Shown one piece after another: positions 9,700 through 18,623 of a stretch of DNA of 22,350 nucleotides (the first letter of the stretch is position 1; each line of letters opens with the position of its first letter). A program made the translations under genes and the position numbers. Origin of the DNA: Seminavis robusta (lineage: Eukaryota; Bacillariophyta; Bacillariophyceae; Naviculales; Naviculaceae); the NCBI GenBank assembly GCA_903772945.1, contig CAICTM010001808.1:1-22350 (forward strand). The letters are read 5' to 3'. The notes under the pieces are model-generated. The model was not told where the DNA came from and did no database searches. It worked only from the letters and a program-made list of their open reading frames with translations.

Positions 9700-9740
9700 T
9701 ACCGGTACCGTCCAGTACGTACCGTACGGTACCGTACGGG
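9700..9740. repeat. Cluster of GTAC-rich palindromes
   Basis: TACCGGTA at 9700-9707 is followed by overlapping perfect palindromes GTACCGTACGGTAC and GTACGGTACCGTAC within about 9719-9738. The whole cluster could form alternative hairpins or bind a dimeric factor. It lies about 190 bp past the UTP12 stop codon. Confidence 0.8.
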
Positions 9741-9775
9741 AAGGGGGATGGTTCCTCGGCTATCGAAGTAAAACC

Positions 9776-9873
9776 GAGAAGAAAACGAAGGTAACACTGA
9801 CATTGCTAGCTAGTCTACACTGCTTGTTTGAGACGTCCAATAGAAGACTTTTCATATTATCATCACATTTCTA
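9776..9873 (+). repeat. Dispersed direct repeat, copy 2, flanking the sulfotransferase gene
   Basis: Partner of 7953-8029. The core 9831-9873 is 37/43 identical to 7987-8029. Compared with copy 1, this copy has about 20 extra bases between the GAGAAGAAAAC block and the core. Confidence 0.7.
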
Positions 9874-9900
9874 CTGTACAGTTCTGCCCAAACTACCTAA

Positions 9901-12900
9901 CTAGCGCCTTTTCTTGCCCTTCTTGCTGTTTCCTTCCAGCGCAGCGGCAACGTCCGAACCCAACCCTAGACCAGCCCAAATATCTGTAGAGGGCATGGCA
10001 GCCATCATTCTGTTTTCTCTCCGTTCCTTGGCGATGCGACCAACCATGCGGCAGGCAGCCAGGTTGTATCCCACGGTGTCGCGACATTCTTGCAGTCGCA
10101 TGTGGACCAACCGACGGAGCTCTCGAAGCAAAGGTGCATTGCTGCCTTGATTCAAAATGAGCTATTATATGAGCAGACAAAGCAAAACAACAAAGGAAAG
10201 GAACAAAAGCGTCAGTCAGGCATTGCAAGTAAGCGTGCTGCAGGAGGTCACTTCGCCGGCTCCAATCATTGCTCAGAAATTTGGGTATAGATGTTTGGTA
10301 ATCATGTTGTATGTAACAGCGTAGCGTTTGCTTGTCACGTCATACAGGTAAAGCAAACTAAATCGTCATAGCAAAGAAGCCGGCAACAAGGCACAAGATC
10401 CCCACGAAAACAGGCATACCAACACCAACGCCTGTACCTACCTGCTTTTGGAAGGTCTTGACAGTGAAAATGGAAGCGCGACAGCAAAGCTCCACCGAGC
10501 TGTGGCCAGATCTCAAGAGCAGCACCAAGTAATAGAGGAGACGCTCCGCATGGCCCAGTGGTAGCACCAGCAAGGCTTGTTCCAGATCGGCCGACTTGAT
10601 GGACCGTACCACCCAAAGCACATACTGGGGTGGTTCCATTCCCAGAAGCATTGGGTTGAAGCTCCGGGCCCCCTTGGATTTGTTGCTGCGGGAAGCCTGG
10701 AGCTCCTGGTCAGCCAGTTCGAGAGCCTCCAACAGTCGATCCCCAGCAGATATGCTCATGAGGGTCTGTTTGACTGCCGCCTCACTTTGTGGTTCGCTAT
10801 CCTTCATCTCATCGTCGTCGTCGTCTTCGTTCCGTCCCTTTCGATCCAAAATAGCCGCCGTACCGCCTTCCTCTCGTCTACCAGGTTCCTTGTCAAAGAT
10901 TTGTTCCAACTCGCGTTCTCGTTCTTCTTCCAAGAACACAATATCCCGTGTTCGTTCCCATACACGAACCATGCGATCCATCCCACCGCTCAAGCAAAAG
11001 GCACCAGTCTTACTGACTGCCAAACTATTGACTTCGGCACTGTGGCCTCGCAATACCAGAATCATTTCAAAGCGGTCTCCATCCCAGAATCGGACAGTGG
11101 AATCCTTGCTGGCCGAGAAGAAGTTGTGCGTCCCTCGCACAAAGCGAACGTCGGTCACCGAATCCTCGTGGCCGTGAAGCGTCTTGTGTGTATCACCAAA
11201 ATCCAATCCCCAAATCTTGATGGTCTTGTCGGCGGATCCCGACACGAGCAAGGTGTCATCGTCGCTCGCATCGACGGCCAATGCTGGCAACTTGTGCCCG
11301 TACATACTCAGAAAGAGCTTGAGAGAATCCTCAAAGAAGATCTTAATGGTGCAATCCAGCGTCGAAACAAACACGAGGCGACGGCTTGCTGCACCTTGGA
11401 AGTAATTGGCAGTAGAGAACTTTACGGCCACGACTTCGTCTGTCATTTCGAGAGCTCTGGTTTGTACAATCATGGGAGCACCCGGATACAAGACATCATT
11501 ATCACTGCTGCTGTCGTCGTCACTGCCATCATCTTCTCCTTGCTGTTCCAATGTCCAAAACTTGACCGTTTTGTCGGCTGATCCCGTGATGATGGACGTA
11601 TTGGGGGCGGCATCACCCACGGATGTCGGTTTCGAATGACAGACATCCATACTCCAAATGGCATCGTCGTGTGCCTTTTCTTCCCAATAGACAATTTCTG
11701 CCGCGGCGGAATCCAGTACCAGCAAATGCCCTTCCTTGGTTCCCACTAGTACATGTGTATTCCCTGGAAGAAAGACCGCACAGAGTCCTTGAAAGGAAGA
11801 AGAAGAAGACTTTTGTTGTTGTTTTCTTGGATCCGTCATGGGCTCCAACGTTGCCGATTGCAAACAGGAACGATTGAGCACGTTCCAAATCTTGCAGGTT
11901 CCCTTCGCGACGGTAGCGGCCATTTCGTCATTGGAACTGAGAGCAATGGATCGCACACCTGTGGGATGTCCTGGCAACGGTGTCAAGTTGGCAATTTTTT
12001 CCGACGGAACCTGTTGATGTTGTGGGGTGCTACGTGGTAGCGCGTACAGTTCGATCGTGTTGGTGGAAAGGGCACAAGCAATTTGAACCAATTGTTGCTT
12101 CTTGTTGCTGAGTGGCACGAAAACGAATGCCTTGACCTTGTGGCTGGCCTTGATGGTTCCAAGGTACTCGATTTCGTCGGATGCCTTGAGTTGTTCTGGA
12201 TCCAATGTAGTACTGTCTTGGTTATCATTGGTGGTAGTGTCATTATGTTTCTCATCGTCTTCGTCATCATCCAAGATGCCTCGTTTCTTGTTGTTGGTAG
12301 TGTCGTCTTTACTATTTGCCTGTTTGTTCCTTTGGTTGGATTGCTTTTCTTGGCGTCGTTTGATTCGTCGTTGTTTTTTGCGGAGACTATCCTTTGTGGA
12401 TCTCATGCCATACACATGAATGACCTTGGCATTGGCTTGCAGCATGGCCACGTATCGTCCACGGTAACATTGAATGGATGTCACTTTTTCCTTGGAGGTG
12501 ACAGTGTGTGTGGTTGATTTGGAAGACGATGTAGCGAGATGTTGGTTTGGTGCTTCCAAGAATCCCATGTCGTGGCACCAGTCGTCGTTTTTACTTTTCT
12601 CCTCACTACTGTTGTTGTTTGCTGGTGCTTGTAGGTTCCAAACTCGGACCTGTCCATCCACGCTTCCTGCCAAGAGTCGATGTCGTCTGGCTCCGTCTGT
12701 TTCTTCTTCTTGACTTGTTGTTGTCGTAGATAAGAGTGCCGATGCCCAAATTTGCCCCCTCATATTGGCAATGGTTTGTACGCAGCATTGTGCCTGCAAA
12801 TCCCAAACCTTGACGAGTCCATCGAGACTGGATGTGAGAAGTACTTGTGGTTGTTCTTTTCCAGTCAAGACAAAAAAGTGTAGTTGTGTAATGGCACCGT

Positions 12901-13510
12901 GATGGCCCAGCAATCGAAAGAGCCCCGATTCGGCAATCAAGTCCCATACAATGACGGTTCCATCGCTTCCTCCACTGGCCAACCACAAGGATTCCTGCGT
13001 GTTTTTTTGCAGTGCAATGGCCGATACAGGAGCTGGAGCATGACCGTTCAATGTCAATGGTTCGGGTCGTTCCTGGTCGTCCTCATTGTCCAGCAAACTA
13101 AACGCCGTAGAAGACGACGAAGAAGAAGTCAATTCGGATGTTGGCAGTTCGAAGACTCGTACCGATCCATCGATCCATCCAGTGGCGACCCGTGCCGTAC
13201 CAGTGTTAGAGGTAGCAGCATCCAAGCAAAGGACTTGACTGGCATTCAAGGCTCGTCCCGTTCCGACTCCCGTAAACTCGGCATGACCCAACTTGGCCGT
13301 CAGGATTCCCGTCTTTACATCAAAGCACTGGCAATAGCTTCCACCCGTCGTCAACAGGACGTTGTTGCTCTTGGCATCCGTCAACAGGGCCAATGTCTTG
13401 TCCGAGGGAGGGACTCGAGTCGAACTGGCACCACCGGCACTGGTCACCAATCCAAACGTATCGGCACATTCATAACGGAGATAGGTATGGTTCTGCTGTG
13501 AATCCTCCAT
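9901..13510 (-). CDS. UTP12: UTP12/WDR3 WD40 protein of the small-subunit processome (two exons)
   Basis: Exon 1 (13510-10442) and exon 2 (10161-9901) give 1109 aa, somewhat longer than the usual roughly 940. The N-terminus contains TYLRYECADTFGLV, as in WDR3 orthologs. Many WD40 repeats follow (SGGSDGTVIVWD, TGSADKTVKFW, SGSADKTIKIWGLD, SASKDSTVRFWD, SGGMDRMVRVWE) over about 35-855, interrupted by a Lys/Arg-rich then acidic insert (about 370-440). The C-terminal Utp12 domain runs from about 920 to 1080, with LEQALLVLPLGHAERLL and VELCCRASIF. Exon 2 supplies its end (RDTVGYNLAACRMV) and a basic tail KKGKKRR. UTP12/Dip2/WDR3 is part of the UTP-B complex that binds pre-rRNA in the nucleolus during 18S maturation. 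Family choice over other WD40-Utp12 proteins rests on both ends matching WDR3. Confidence 0.92.
10162..10441 (-). other. Intron of UTP12 (280 nt)
   Basis: Donor CAG|GTAGGT and acceptor ATAATAG, phase 0, with CTGACTGAC branch-like sequence and a T-rich tract before the acceptor. Splicing joins KTFQKQ to LILNQGS and restores the conserved C-terminal helix of the Utp12 domain. Without splicing the frame runs 27 more codons and ends at 10358 in a hydrophobic peptide. Confidence 0.87.
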
Positions 13511-14734
13511 CTTCTAGACTACTGATGTAGTAATACTCTTCTCCAAATATTCAATGACATCTTCTCAGTTTGTAGATTTTGTTCTGTGATATCCCCGCCT
13601 CATTTGTTTTTGTTGGCTGCCTAACTGGTTATGAGCAGGGAGAAACCAACCCTTAACCAAGGGGGGAGAGACCTTTGTACAGTCGTACACGCTTTGTCCA
13701 TGTACCTATCTTTTCCCGCTCTACTAGCTATTTTATAAAGGGGGCCTGCAGATAATCAGGGGGGACAAACCTGGGACCTGCAAAAGGGACAAGGGCTTGA
13801 GTGATCGTGTGATGGATAGACGTAGATCTACATCATCTAGGTAGAGTTGAGTGCGGGATAGAGTGGTGAACATCATTTGGGAATAGGAACATTGAGCTTT
13901 GTTGGCATTGCCTGTGGCAAGGTTTGGGTGCCAGCATGCCGCCATCCACAGAAACACCAAAAGGACAGGTTTCCCGACAGGATTCCTCTGGGGATTGAAT
14001 TCATTCCAGGTTCCCAAGCCTTGGCCATACCAGTACTTTTAGCCAGCGATGAGCCATCGAGAGGCAGAATAGCATCCGAAGGGGATGCAATGTAGAAGAT
14101 GCACCTCGTAGCAAGGTTCTGCATACCACACGATCAGGCGCCAAGAAAGCCGAACAATGTTCAGTTCCCCCAGTGAAAAAGTAGTCTTTGGCAGGGCAAT
14201 TTTTGAAAACCTGTCTTGAGACTCGACTATTTGAATTTTTTGGCGCCGACTTTGAGTCATTATCATTGGGTCAGAGCATGCCCACGAGCAAGGCAACAAT
14301 TGCTGAACAGTACATGTACCTAGCTAGTCGACCGCTGACTTGTGCAAGCATCCTTGTAGTATCGGTTCAGTACATGTAGTTGTTGGATTTGAAGCTTTGG
14401 GATGAGTTCCCTGAGGAAGCAGTGTGAACCGGTCCATAGCAACTCTCTGGCCCCAACGGTACTCTAGCCAGCAGTATCAGAACAAACTTGGAAAGCTAGA
14501 TATGCCAAGCAGCGAATATCCAAGTAGGGTTTGTTGTTTTATTGATTACAAATTGCCTGTACGTGTAGCCAGTTGATTGCACATTCCCTCTGCAGTGTGA
14601 TTAATTATTCAAGAAATAACGTGGCTTCCACAGTTTTGTTTGCTGGGCAGCTTGCTTCTTCCATGTTGTGTGTACCGGTACGGCACGGATGTTTCCTTAT
14701 AGGCATGGTATCGTCCTATAGAACTGTACTGTAC
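13511..14734. other. Long intergenic stretch, UTP12 promoter and TRAPPC6 3' flank
   Basis: About 1.2 kb with no gene I can support. The UTP12 promoter lies just right of 13510 and the 3' flank of the TRAPPC6 gene at the right end. Both strands have open frames of 60-117 codons (for example 13733-14017 minus, 14573-14926 plus), but none has a recognisable domain. A TATA-like TTTATAAAG sits near 13731-13739. CAGTACATGTA occurs twice (near 14310 and 14369). A short lineage-specific gene or non-coding RNA cannot be excluded. Confidence 0.5.
14673..14680. promoter_or_regulatory. TACCGGTA palindrome, 55 bp past the TRAPPC6 stop
   Basis: Perfect 8-bp palindrome in the 3' flank of the minus-strand TRAPPC6 gene, within GTGTACCGGTACGG. 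One of five copies in the window, all non-coding. Confidence 0.4.
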
Positions 14735-15352
14735 TTATTTGATTTTGACATTGAACGAACAGGACGCCATATTTTGTTGATCCGTCAAGAAATCACAGGA
14801 AACGACGGAAGGAATCCCCAAATTGGCCAATGCCCCCCGCAGCATTCCACACGGAAAGGCGAGCAACTGAATGGCGGTAACCCGGGCATTCTCTTGATTG
14901 TTGGGGAAGCGTGTCAACCATCGTAACTCGGAATCTTTCAAGACAAAAACACCACGATGATTGGTCTGTAGTTTGTCAATTTGCTTTCGAAAGACTTCAA
15001 TCCAGAATTCTTTGCACAAGAATTTGACGGCTTCCAATTGCGACGCTGCCACGGCGGCGGCGGGATCCTTCTTGGCGGAATTTCCCGAAGCACCGGCGGT
15101 CGTTCCAAATGTTTTGGTTTGTGCCAATCGTTCGCAGAGACGATATCCGACGCTGTATCCGATGCGTTCCAATTTGGCGGCGGCCATTTCACAGGCAATG
15201 ATCGAGTGCTCTTCGTCGGGTCCTTCGGGAGGACAGGAGAGTTCGGCGTAGCGCACAATTTCGGCAATCAGAAACTCTAACGCTGGATCGGAGACTTGGG
15301 GATGACCCGAGTGCGAGTCGCTGCTGCTGTCTTTGCTACTACTAGGTGCCAT
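14735..15352 (-). CDS. TRAPPC6: TRAPP complex subunit TRAPPC6/Trs33
   Basis: A 205-aa single-exon protein. After a Ser-rich N-terminal extension of about 22 residues there is a Bet3/TRAPP fold: ALEFLIAEIV, LERIGYSVGYRLCERLA (61-77), LEAVKFLCKEFWIEVFRKQI (106-125), then TNHRGVFVLKDSELRWLTRF (130-149) and AFPCGMLRGALANLGI (165-180). The TNHRGVFVL block and the LRGALANLGI end are characteristic of the TRAPPC6/Trs33 branch rather than Bet3 or Trs31. There is an Ala/Lys-rich loop of about 25 residues between the second and third conserved helices (about 80-105) that looks like an insertion. TRAPP tethers vesicles and acts as exchange factor for Ypt1/Rab1-type GTPases at the Golgi; Trs33 is a small core subunit. 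The gene is divergent from MUS81. Confidence 0.93.
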   Translation of the reverse strand: MAPSSSKDSSSDSHSGHPQVSDPALEFLIAEIVRYAELSCPPEGPDEEHSIIACEMAAAKLERIGYSVGYRLCERLAQTKTFGTTAGASGNSAKKDPAAAVAASQLEAVKFLCKEFWIEVFRKQIDKLQTNHRGVFVLKDSELRWLTRFPNNQENARVTAIQLLAFPCGMLRGALANLGIPSVVSCDFLTDQQNMASCSFNVKIK

Positions 15353-15912
15353 GGTGTTGTTGTCTCTTTACGGTATAGTAGATACTGTAGGTCTGTCGTG
15401 CTCTTTTGCCAAAATTTGCTGCGCTGCTATTCCTTGGTTGCTGGAAGCTGCCGTCGATCGAAGCCAGTTGCGTAGCGGTCGTCTCGAGGTCTCTGTAATT
15501 GGCAACAAGTACGGTAGGTAACAACGGGTCAACGGGTCGTCGGTTGGAGTTGAGTGTCATCGTCAAAGCTAAAAAAGATCGAGATCAAGGGTCAACTTAG
15601 TCACGAATCATCAGTGACTAACTTGCTTTTCTGAAGGCTTTCAAACAGAAACTGGCAATGACACAATCAACGGCTCTCTGGCTGAATGAGTGAAGCAACA
15701 AAACACTCCGTCCATCAAAGTTTGCTGCAAAACACCAACAGATACTCAGTCAGTGCATAGCCAGCAAGTGGACTGTCATTCCATTGCTGGTGCAGCCAAG
15801 GATTAGTGTCGGCAAAGCCAGAGTCAAGTCCAAGTTTCTGTTTCTGAAGTTCCGAAACACTAGTGTGCTAGCAGAAAACAGATCGCATTGCAGATATCGA
15901 TCAGATTAGACA
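15353..15912. promoter_or_regulatory. Divergent intergenic region, TRAPPC6 / MUS81
   Basis: Holds both promoters and 5' untranslated regions in 560 bp. No TATA box or strong palindrome stands out. Short open frames at 15333-15566 overlap on both strands and look non-coding. Confidence 0.5.
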
Positions 15913-18086
15913 ATGAACAGAAGTACTGTCTGGGGAGGAGCTCCGAAAGGCAGCTTTAAGAAAAAGCTACCAGCTTGCAAAAACTCATTCAATCAAGCCG
16001 CTTGGGATCGTCTCAAGGATCGCTACGACAATGCTCATTCGGACACCTATGAACGCACCATTTACAGGGCCATGGCGTCCTTGGCCGCTGCCAAAGAACC
16101 CATCAGTACCTACAAAGATGCCATGAACTTGCAAAATGTAGGAAAGCATTGCGCTTCCATTATTTGTCCTCCTCACGACGACACAGAACAAGAACGAACT
16201 CTGGTGGAAAAACCACAGAAACGAGGGAAAAAGACTGGAGTCCAGAGTCAGGACATACAACAGTTCATGCCAAGACAAAATGGCGACGATCCAGCTCCTC
16301 CTAAGAGGGTCAAAAAGAGTGCGGCCAAAACCGACAATAGTAGTGCTCCATCTGCCAAGGAAGTGGCCTATCAAAAGGCAAAACAAACCGCCATGGACAA
16401 GTGCTCGCATCCGATTGCCCGTGGATTGGAATGGAAAGTCATCCTACTTGTGGACAACCGGGAACAAAAGAGTGAACACGTCTTGAGTAAATGGTGAGTT
16501 GTGGCTAGCTAGTGAGTAGCTTGGGCTCTACATCACCATGGATCACTCACATTCCTTGTCATTGCAGCGCCATGAGTGGCATTCCGGCAGAAGAACGGTC
16601 CTTGCCGATTGGTGACATGACATGGGTGGCACAGGTAAGAATGGGAAGAGTCTATTCACGAGATTGATGCCCAACTTATGGCCTACTCGATCGGACTGTG
16701 ATTCATCTATCTTTCTGTTGGACACAGGGGATGCGAAAGCATAGAATCCAGGGAACGACCACGGTGGTTGTCGAGGTCGAAGTCTTGTTGGGAACCATCA
16801 TTGAACGCAAATCCACCAGTGATTTGGTCAGTAGTTTTATTGGGACACGCTACAATGAACAGCGGCTACGGCTCAAAAATGCGGGACAACCACAGGTACT
16901 CTACTTGATTGAAGGGGACATGCAACGGGACGTCCATCCTTGCATACCCAAGGAACGAATGCAAATGGCATTGATTGAAACACGTGTCGACTTTGGCTTT
17001 CAAATTGTATTTACATCGCATATGGATGACACTGTCAAAACATTGAAAAGATTTCATCGACGCGTATTGCAACGGGCATTCCCCGACGCCTTTGGCCTTT
17101 CCGATGACGCCCTGCCCAGTTTTCACAGCCCTGAAGCTAGACGACAGCAACAATATGCACCAACGCAGGGTCGACGACGCCGACGACGGCCCGAGTCCTT
17201 GGTAGAAATGACCTTTGACACGCCACCAGTTCCGGCATTTGGCGAATCACGCTTCATTACCTACGAAGAACTTGATGCCAAGATCAAGCGTGATCGAGAG
17301 GCAGGAACTCGAACCGTGGGGGCGCTGCATTGTGCCATGCTGCGACAAATATGCGGAAGCAAGCAAGTCCAGAGTATCGTGCAGGACTATCCCACACCGG
17401 CTCTGCTGTTGCAAGCATATGACGAGGTAGCCGACAATCCAAAGACACAAGCAGAATTGGTGGCCAATTGCTGTTTGGATGCAGGGGAAACAAAGGGGGG
17501 CAACCGAAGAGTGGGGCCCAAAATCGCGCGAGATGTCTACATTGCCTACTGCAGCACACCGCATCCTTCAAAACGGCCGGCTACCGTTGCTGCGGAAGAT
17601 CGTAAAGAGCCATCTTCCAACAAACGAGCAAAAGCCTCAGAGACTTCCGTTGCGCCAAAGAAAAGTAGCAACCAGACAGCAGCCGAGCAGCGTGCAACAG
17701 CAGCCAAGAAGCCACCGCCATACATACCATTGCAAAAGGAGAGCTCCGGCAATGTTTCCAATATCAACGTACTCTACTCGTCAGAGGACGATGATAGCGA
17801 CAATGACAGTCTACCAAGAAAGGCGGCCGTGCCCTGGGCCGTGGGAAAGGAGAACAACCATTCCGCGAATACAAGGTACTCCAAAGCCTCTGCCAGCGGC
17901 GGTTCCCTCTCCAGTCGGACAGATCCCAAGAAAAAACCGGCAAAAACTCCAAAGGAGGAAGTGTGTTTGTTGGACGACAGTAGCGATGATGATGGGAACG
18001 TTGCATCCTTGAAACCCATGGTTGCTCCACGAAAGCCATTGAAAAAGGCAGGGGTTACTGCCGTGGATGCAATTGAAATTGATTAG
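15913..18086 (+). CDS. MUS81: MUS81 structure-specific endonuclease subunit (three exons)
   Basis: Exons 15913-16493, 16568-16634 and 16728-18086 give 668 aa. An N-terminal helix-hairpin-helix region (about 20-85, ending LQNVGKHCASI) is followed by a Lys/Ala-rich linker and an ERCC4-type nuclease domain. Active-site residues are present: LLVDNREQ (178-185), IGDMTWVAQ (about 208-216, from exon 2) and ERKSTSDL (242-249). The DNA-binding tandem HhH region follows at about 393-493 (TVGALHCAMLRQICG, YPTPALLLQAYDE, VGPKIARDVYIAYC). With an EME1-type partner, MUS81 cuts replication and recombination intermediates in the nucleus. Two oddities: I see no winged helix between the N-terminal HhH and the nuclease, and the protein continues about 175 residues past the HhH2, where the human protein stops. 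Confidence 0.92.
16494..16567 (+). other. MUS81 intron 1 (74 nt)
   Basis: Donor ATG|GTGAGT, acceptor CATTGCAG. It splits a Cys codon (TG/C). Reading through it would stop immediately at the TGA that overlaps the donor. Confidence 0.9.
16635..16727 (+). other. MUS81 intron 2 (93 nt)
   Basis: Donor CAG|GTAAGA and acceptor GACACAG with a T-rich tract (ATCTTTCTGTT) before it. Phase 0; it joins WVAQ to GMRKHR inside the nuclease domain. The 67-nt exon 2 between the introns encodes the catalytic GD motif. Confidence 0.9.
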
Positions 18087-18207
18087 GTCGAACATCATTT
18101 TTGCTTGTTTACCACTGGGGCCGGTACAAGCGCTATGTGGCTGTCGTTTATGTGTAGAACTCCCCACGATTGCCGTGCATTCATTTTGAGGACAACCTAA
18201 CACCACA

Positions 18208-18215
18208 TACCGGTA
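18208..18215. promoter_or_regulatory. TACCGGTA palindrome, about 120 bp past the MUS81 stop
   Basis: Perfect 8-bp palindrome in the 3' flank of MUS81. It matches the copies past UTP12, TRAPPC6 and the lycopene cyclase. Confidence 0.4.
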
Positions 18216-18513
18216 ATATGGTCCTCTCCATTCTTTCTATTATTACCAATGCTGTATTCCCCGCAGCTTCGTTCCGGGAGTTTTCAGAAGGAAAAGCAGC
18301 TGTTGACAAAATAACTTCCAAGTTTCCAAATCAAGGATTGCCATTTGCTACTGCAACACGACACTTCTCTTCATTCCAGGGACTTTCTAGCTTGTAAGCA
18401 CTGGTAGCAGCCATTCTCACTCGCGATGCCCACAGTGCAGCATCCCCCATCCCCATCGATGGGAAACCTAAAGGAATGAAGATTCGAGCTTGACGAAAGT
18501 CTATCAAATACGC

Positions 18514-18529
18514 ACACTGACGTCAGTGT
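18514..18529. promoter_or_regulatory. 16-bp perfect palindrome with CRE core TGACGTCA
   Basis: ACACTGACGTCAGTGT is a perfect palindrome whose centre (18518-18525) is the full bZIP/CREB site TGACGTCA. It ends 94 bp before the lycopene cyclase ATG. TGACGT-type elements are established CO2/cAMP- and light-responsive sites in the Phaeodactylum PtCA1 promoter. That it controls this gene is inferred from position. Confidence 0.5.
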
Positions 18530-18597
18530 TTTTCAAACAAGATGCCAAAAAAGTGATGCCAAAAACACTCATTTTTCTCTTTGACGCCCTCTTTGAC
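18525..18597 (+). repeat. Short direct and inverted repeats in the lycopene cyclase promoter
   Basis: AGTGTTTTT (18525-18533) and AAAAACACT (18561-18569) form a 9-bp inverted repeat with a 27-nt loop. GATGCCAAAAA occurs twice (18541 and 18555). CTCTTTGAC occurs twice (18577 and 18589), the first followed by GCC so that it contains TGACGC. They lie between the CRE palindrome and the ATG, within the probable 5' untranslated region or core promoter. Confidence 0.6.
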
Positions 18598-18623
18598 CCC
18601 GACTCGATTGAAGTGACAACAAG

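Larger units (their letters stand above)
9345..9900. other. Intergenic region between UTP12 and the sulfotransferase gene
   Basis: It carries the sulfotransferase promoter (right of 9344) and the UTP12 3' flank. It is rich in short repeats: overlapping ACGTCA elements (9380-9390), a 14-bp direct repeat (9486 and 9534), a GTACCG palindrome cluster (9700-9740) and the second copy of the dispersed repeat (9776-9873). The open frames here are short and low in information; I see no gene. Confidence 0.6.
18087..18623. other. Intergenic region MUS81 to lycopene cyclase
   Basis: MUS81 3' flank on the left, lycopene cyclase promoter on the right, on the same strand. It contains a TACCGGTA palindrome (18208-18215) and a dense set of short elements between 18514 and 18597. 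The open frame 18170-18397 has no recognisable content. Confidence 0.55.

Noticed and set aside
9901..10155. Independent small gene of 84 codons
   Set aside because: Its frame begins with TTG, has no ATG in the right place, and its sequence is the missing C-terminal end of UTP12.
13733..14017. 94-codon minus-strand frame with a hydrophobic stretch, possible secreted peptide
   Set aside because: No family, no supporting context, and an overlapping frame of similar length; left as unsupported.
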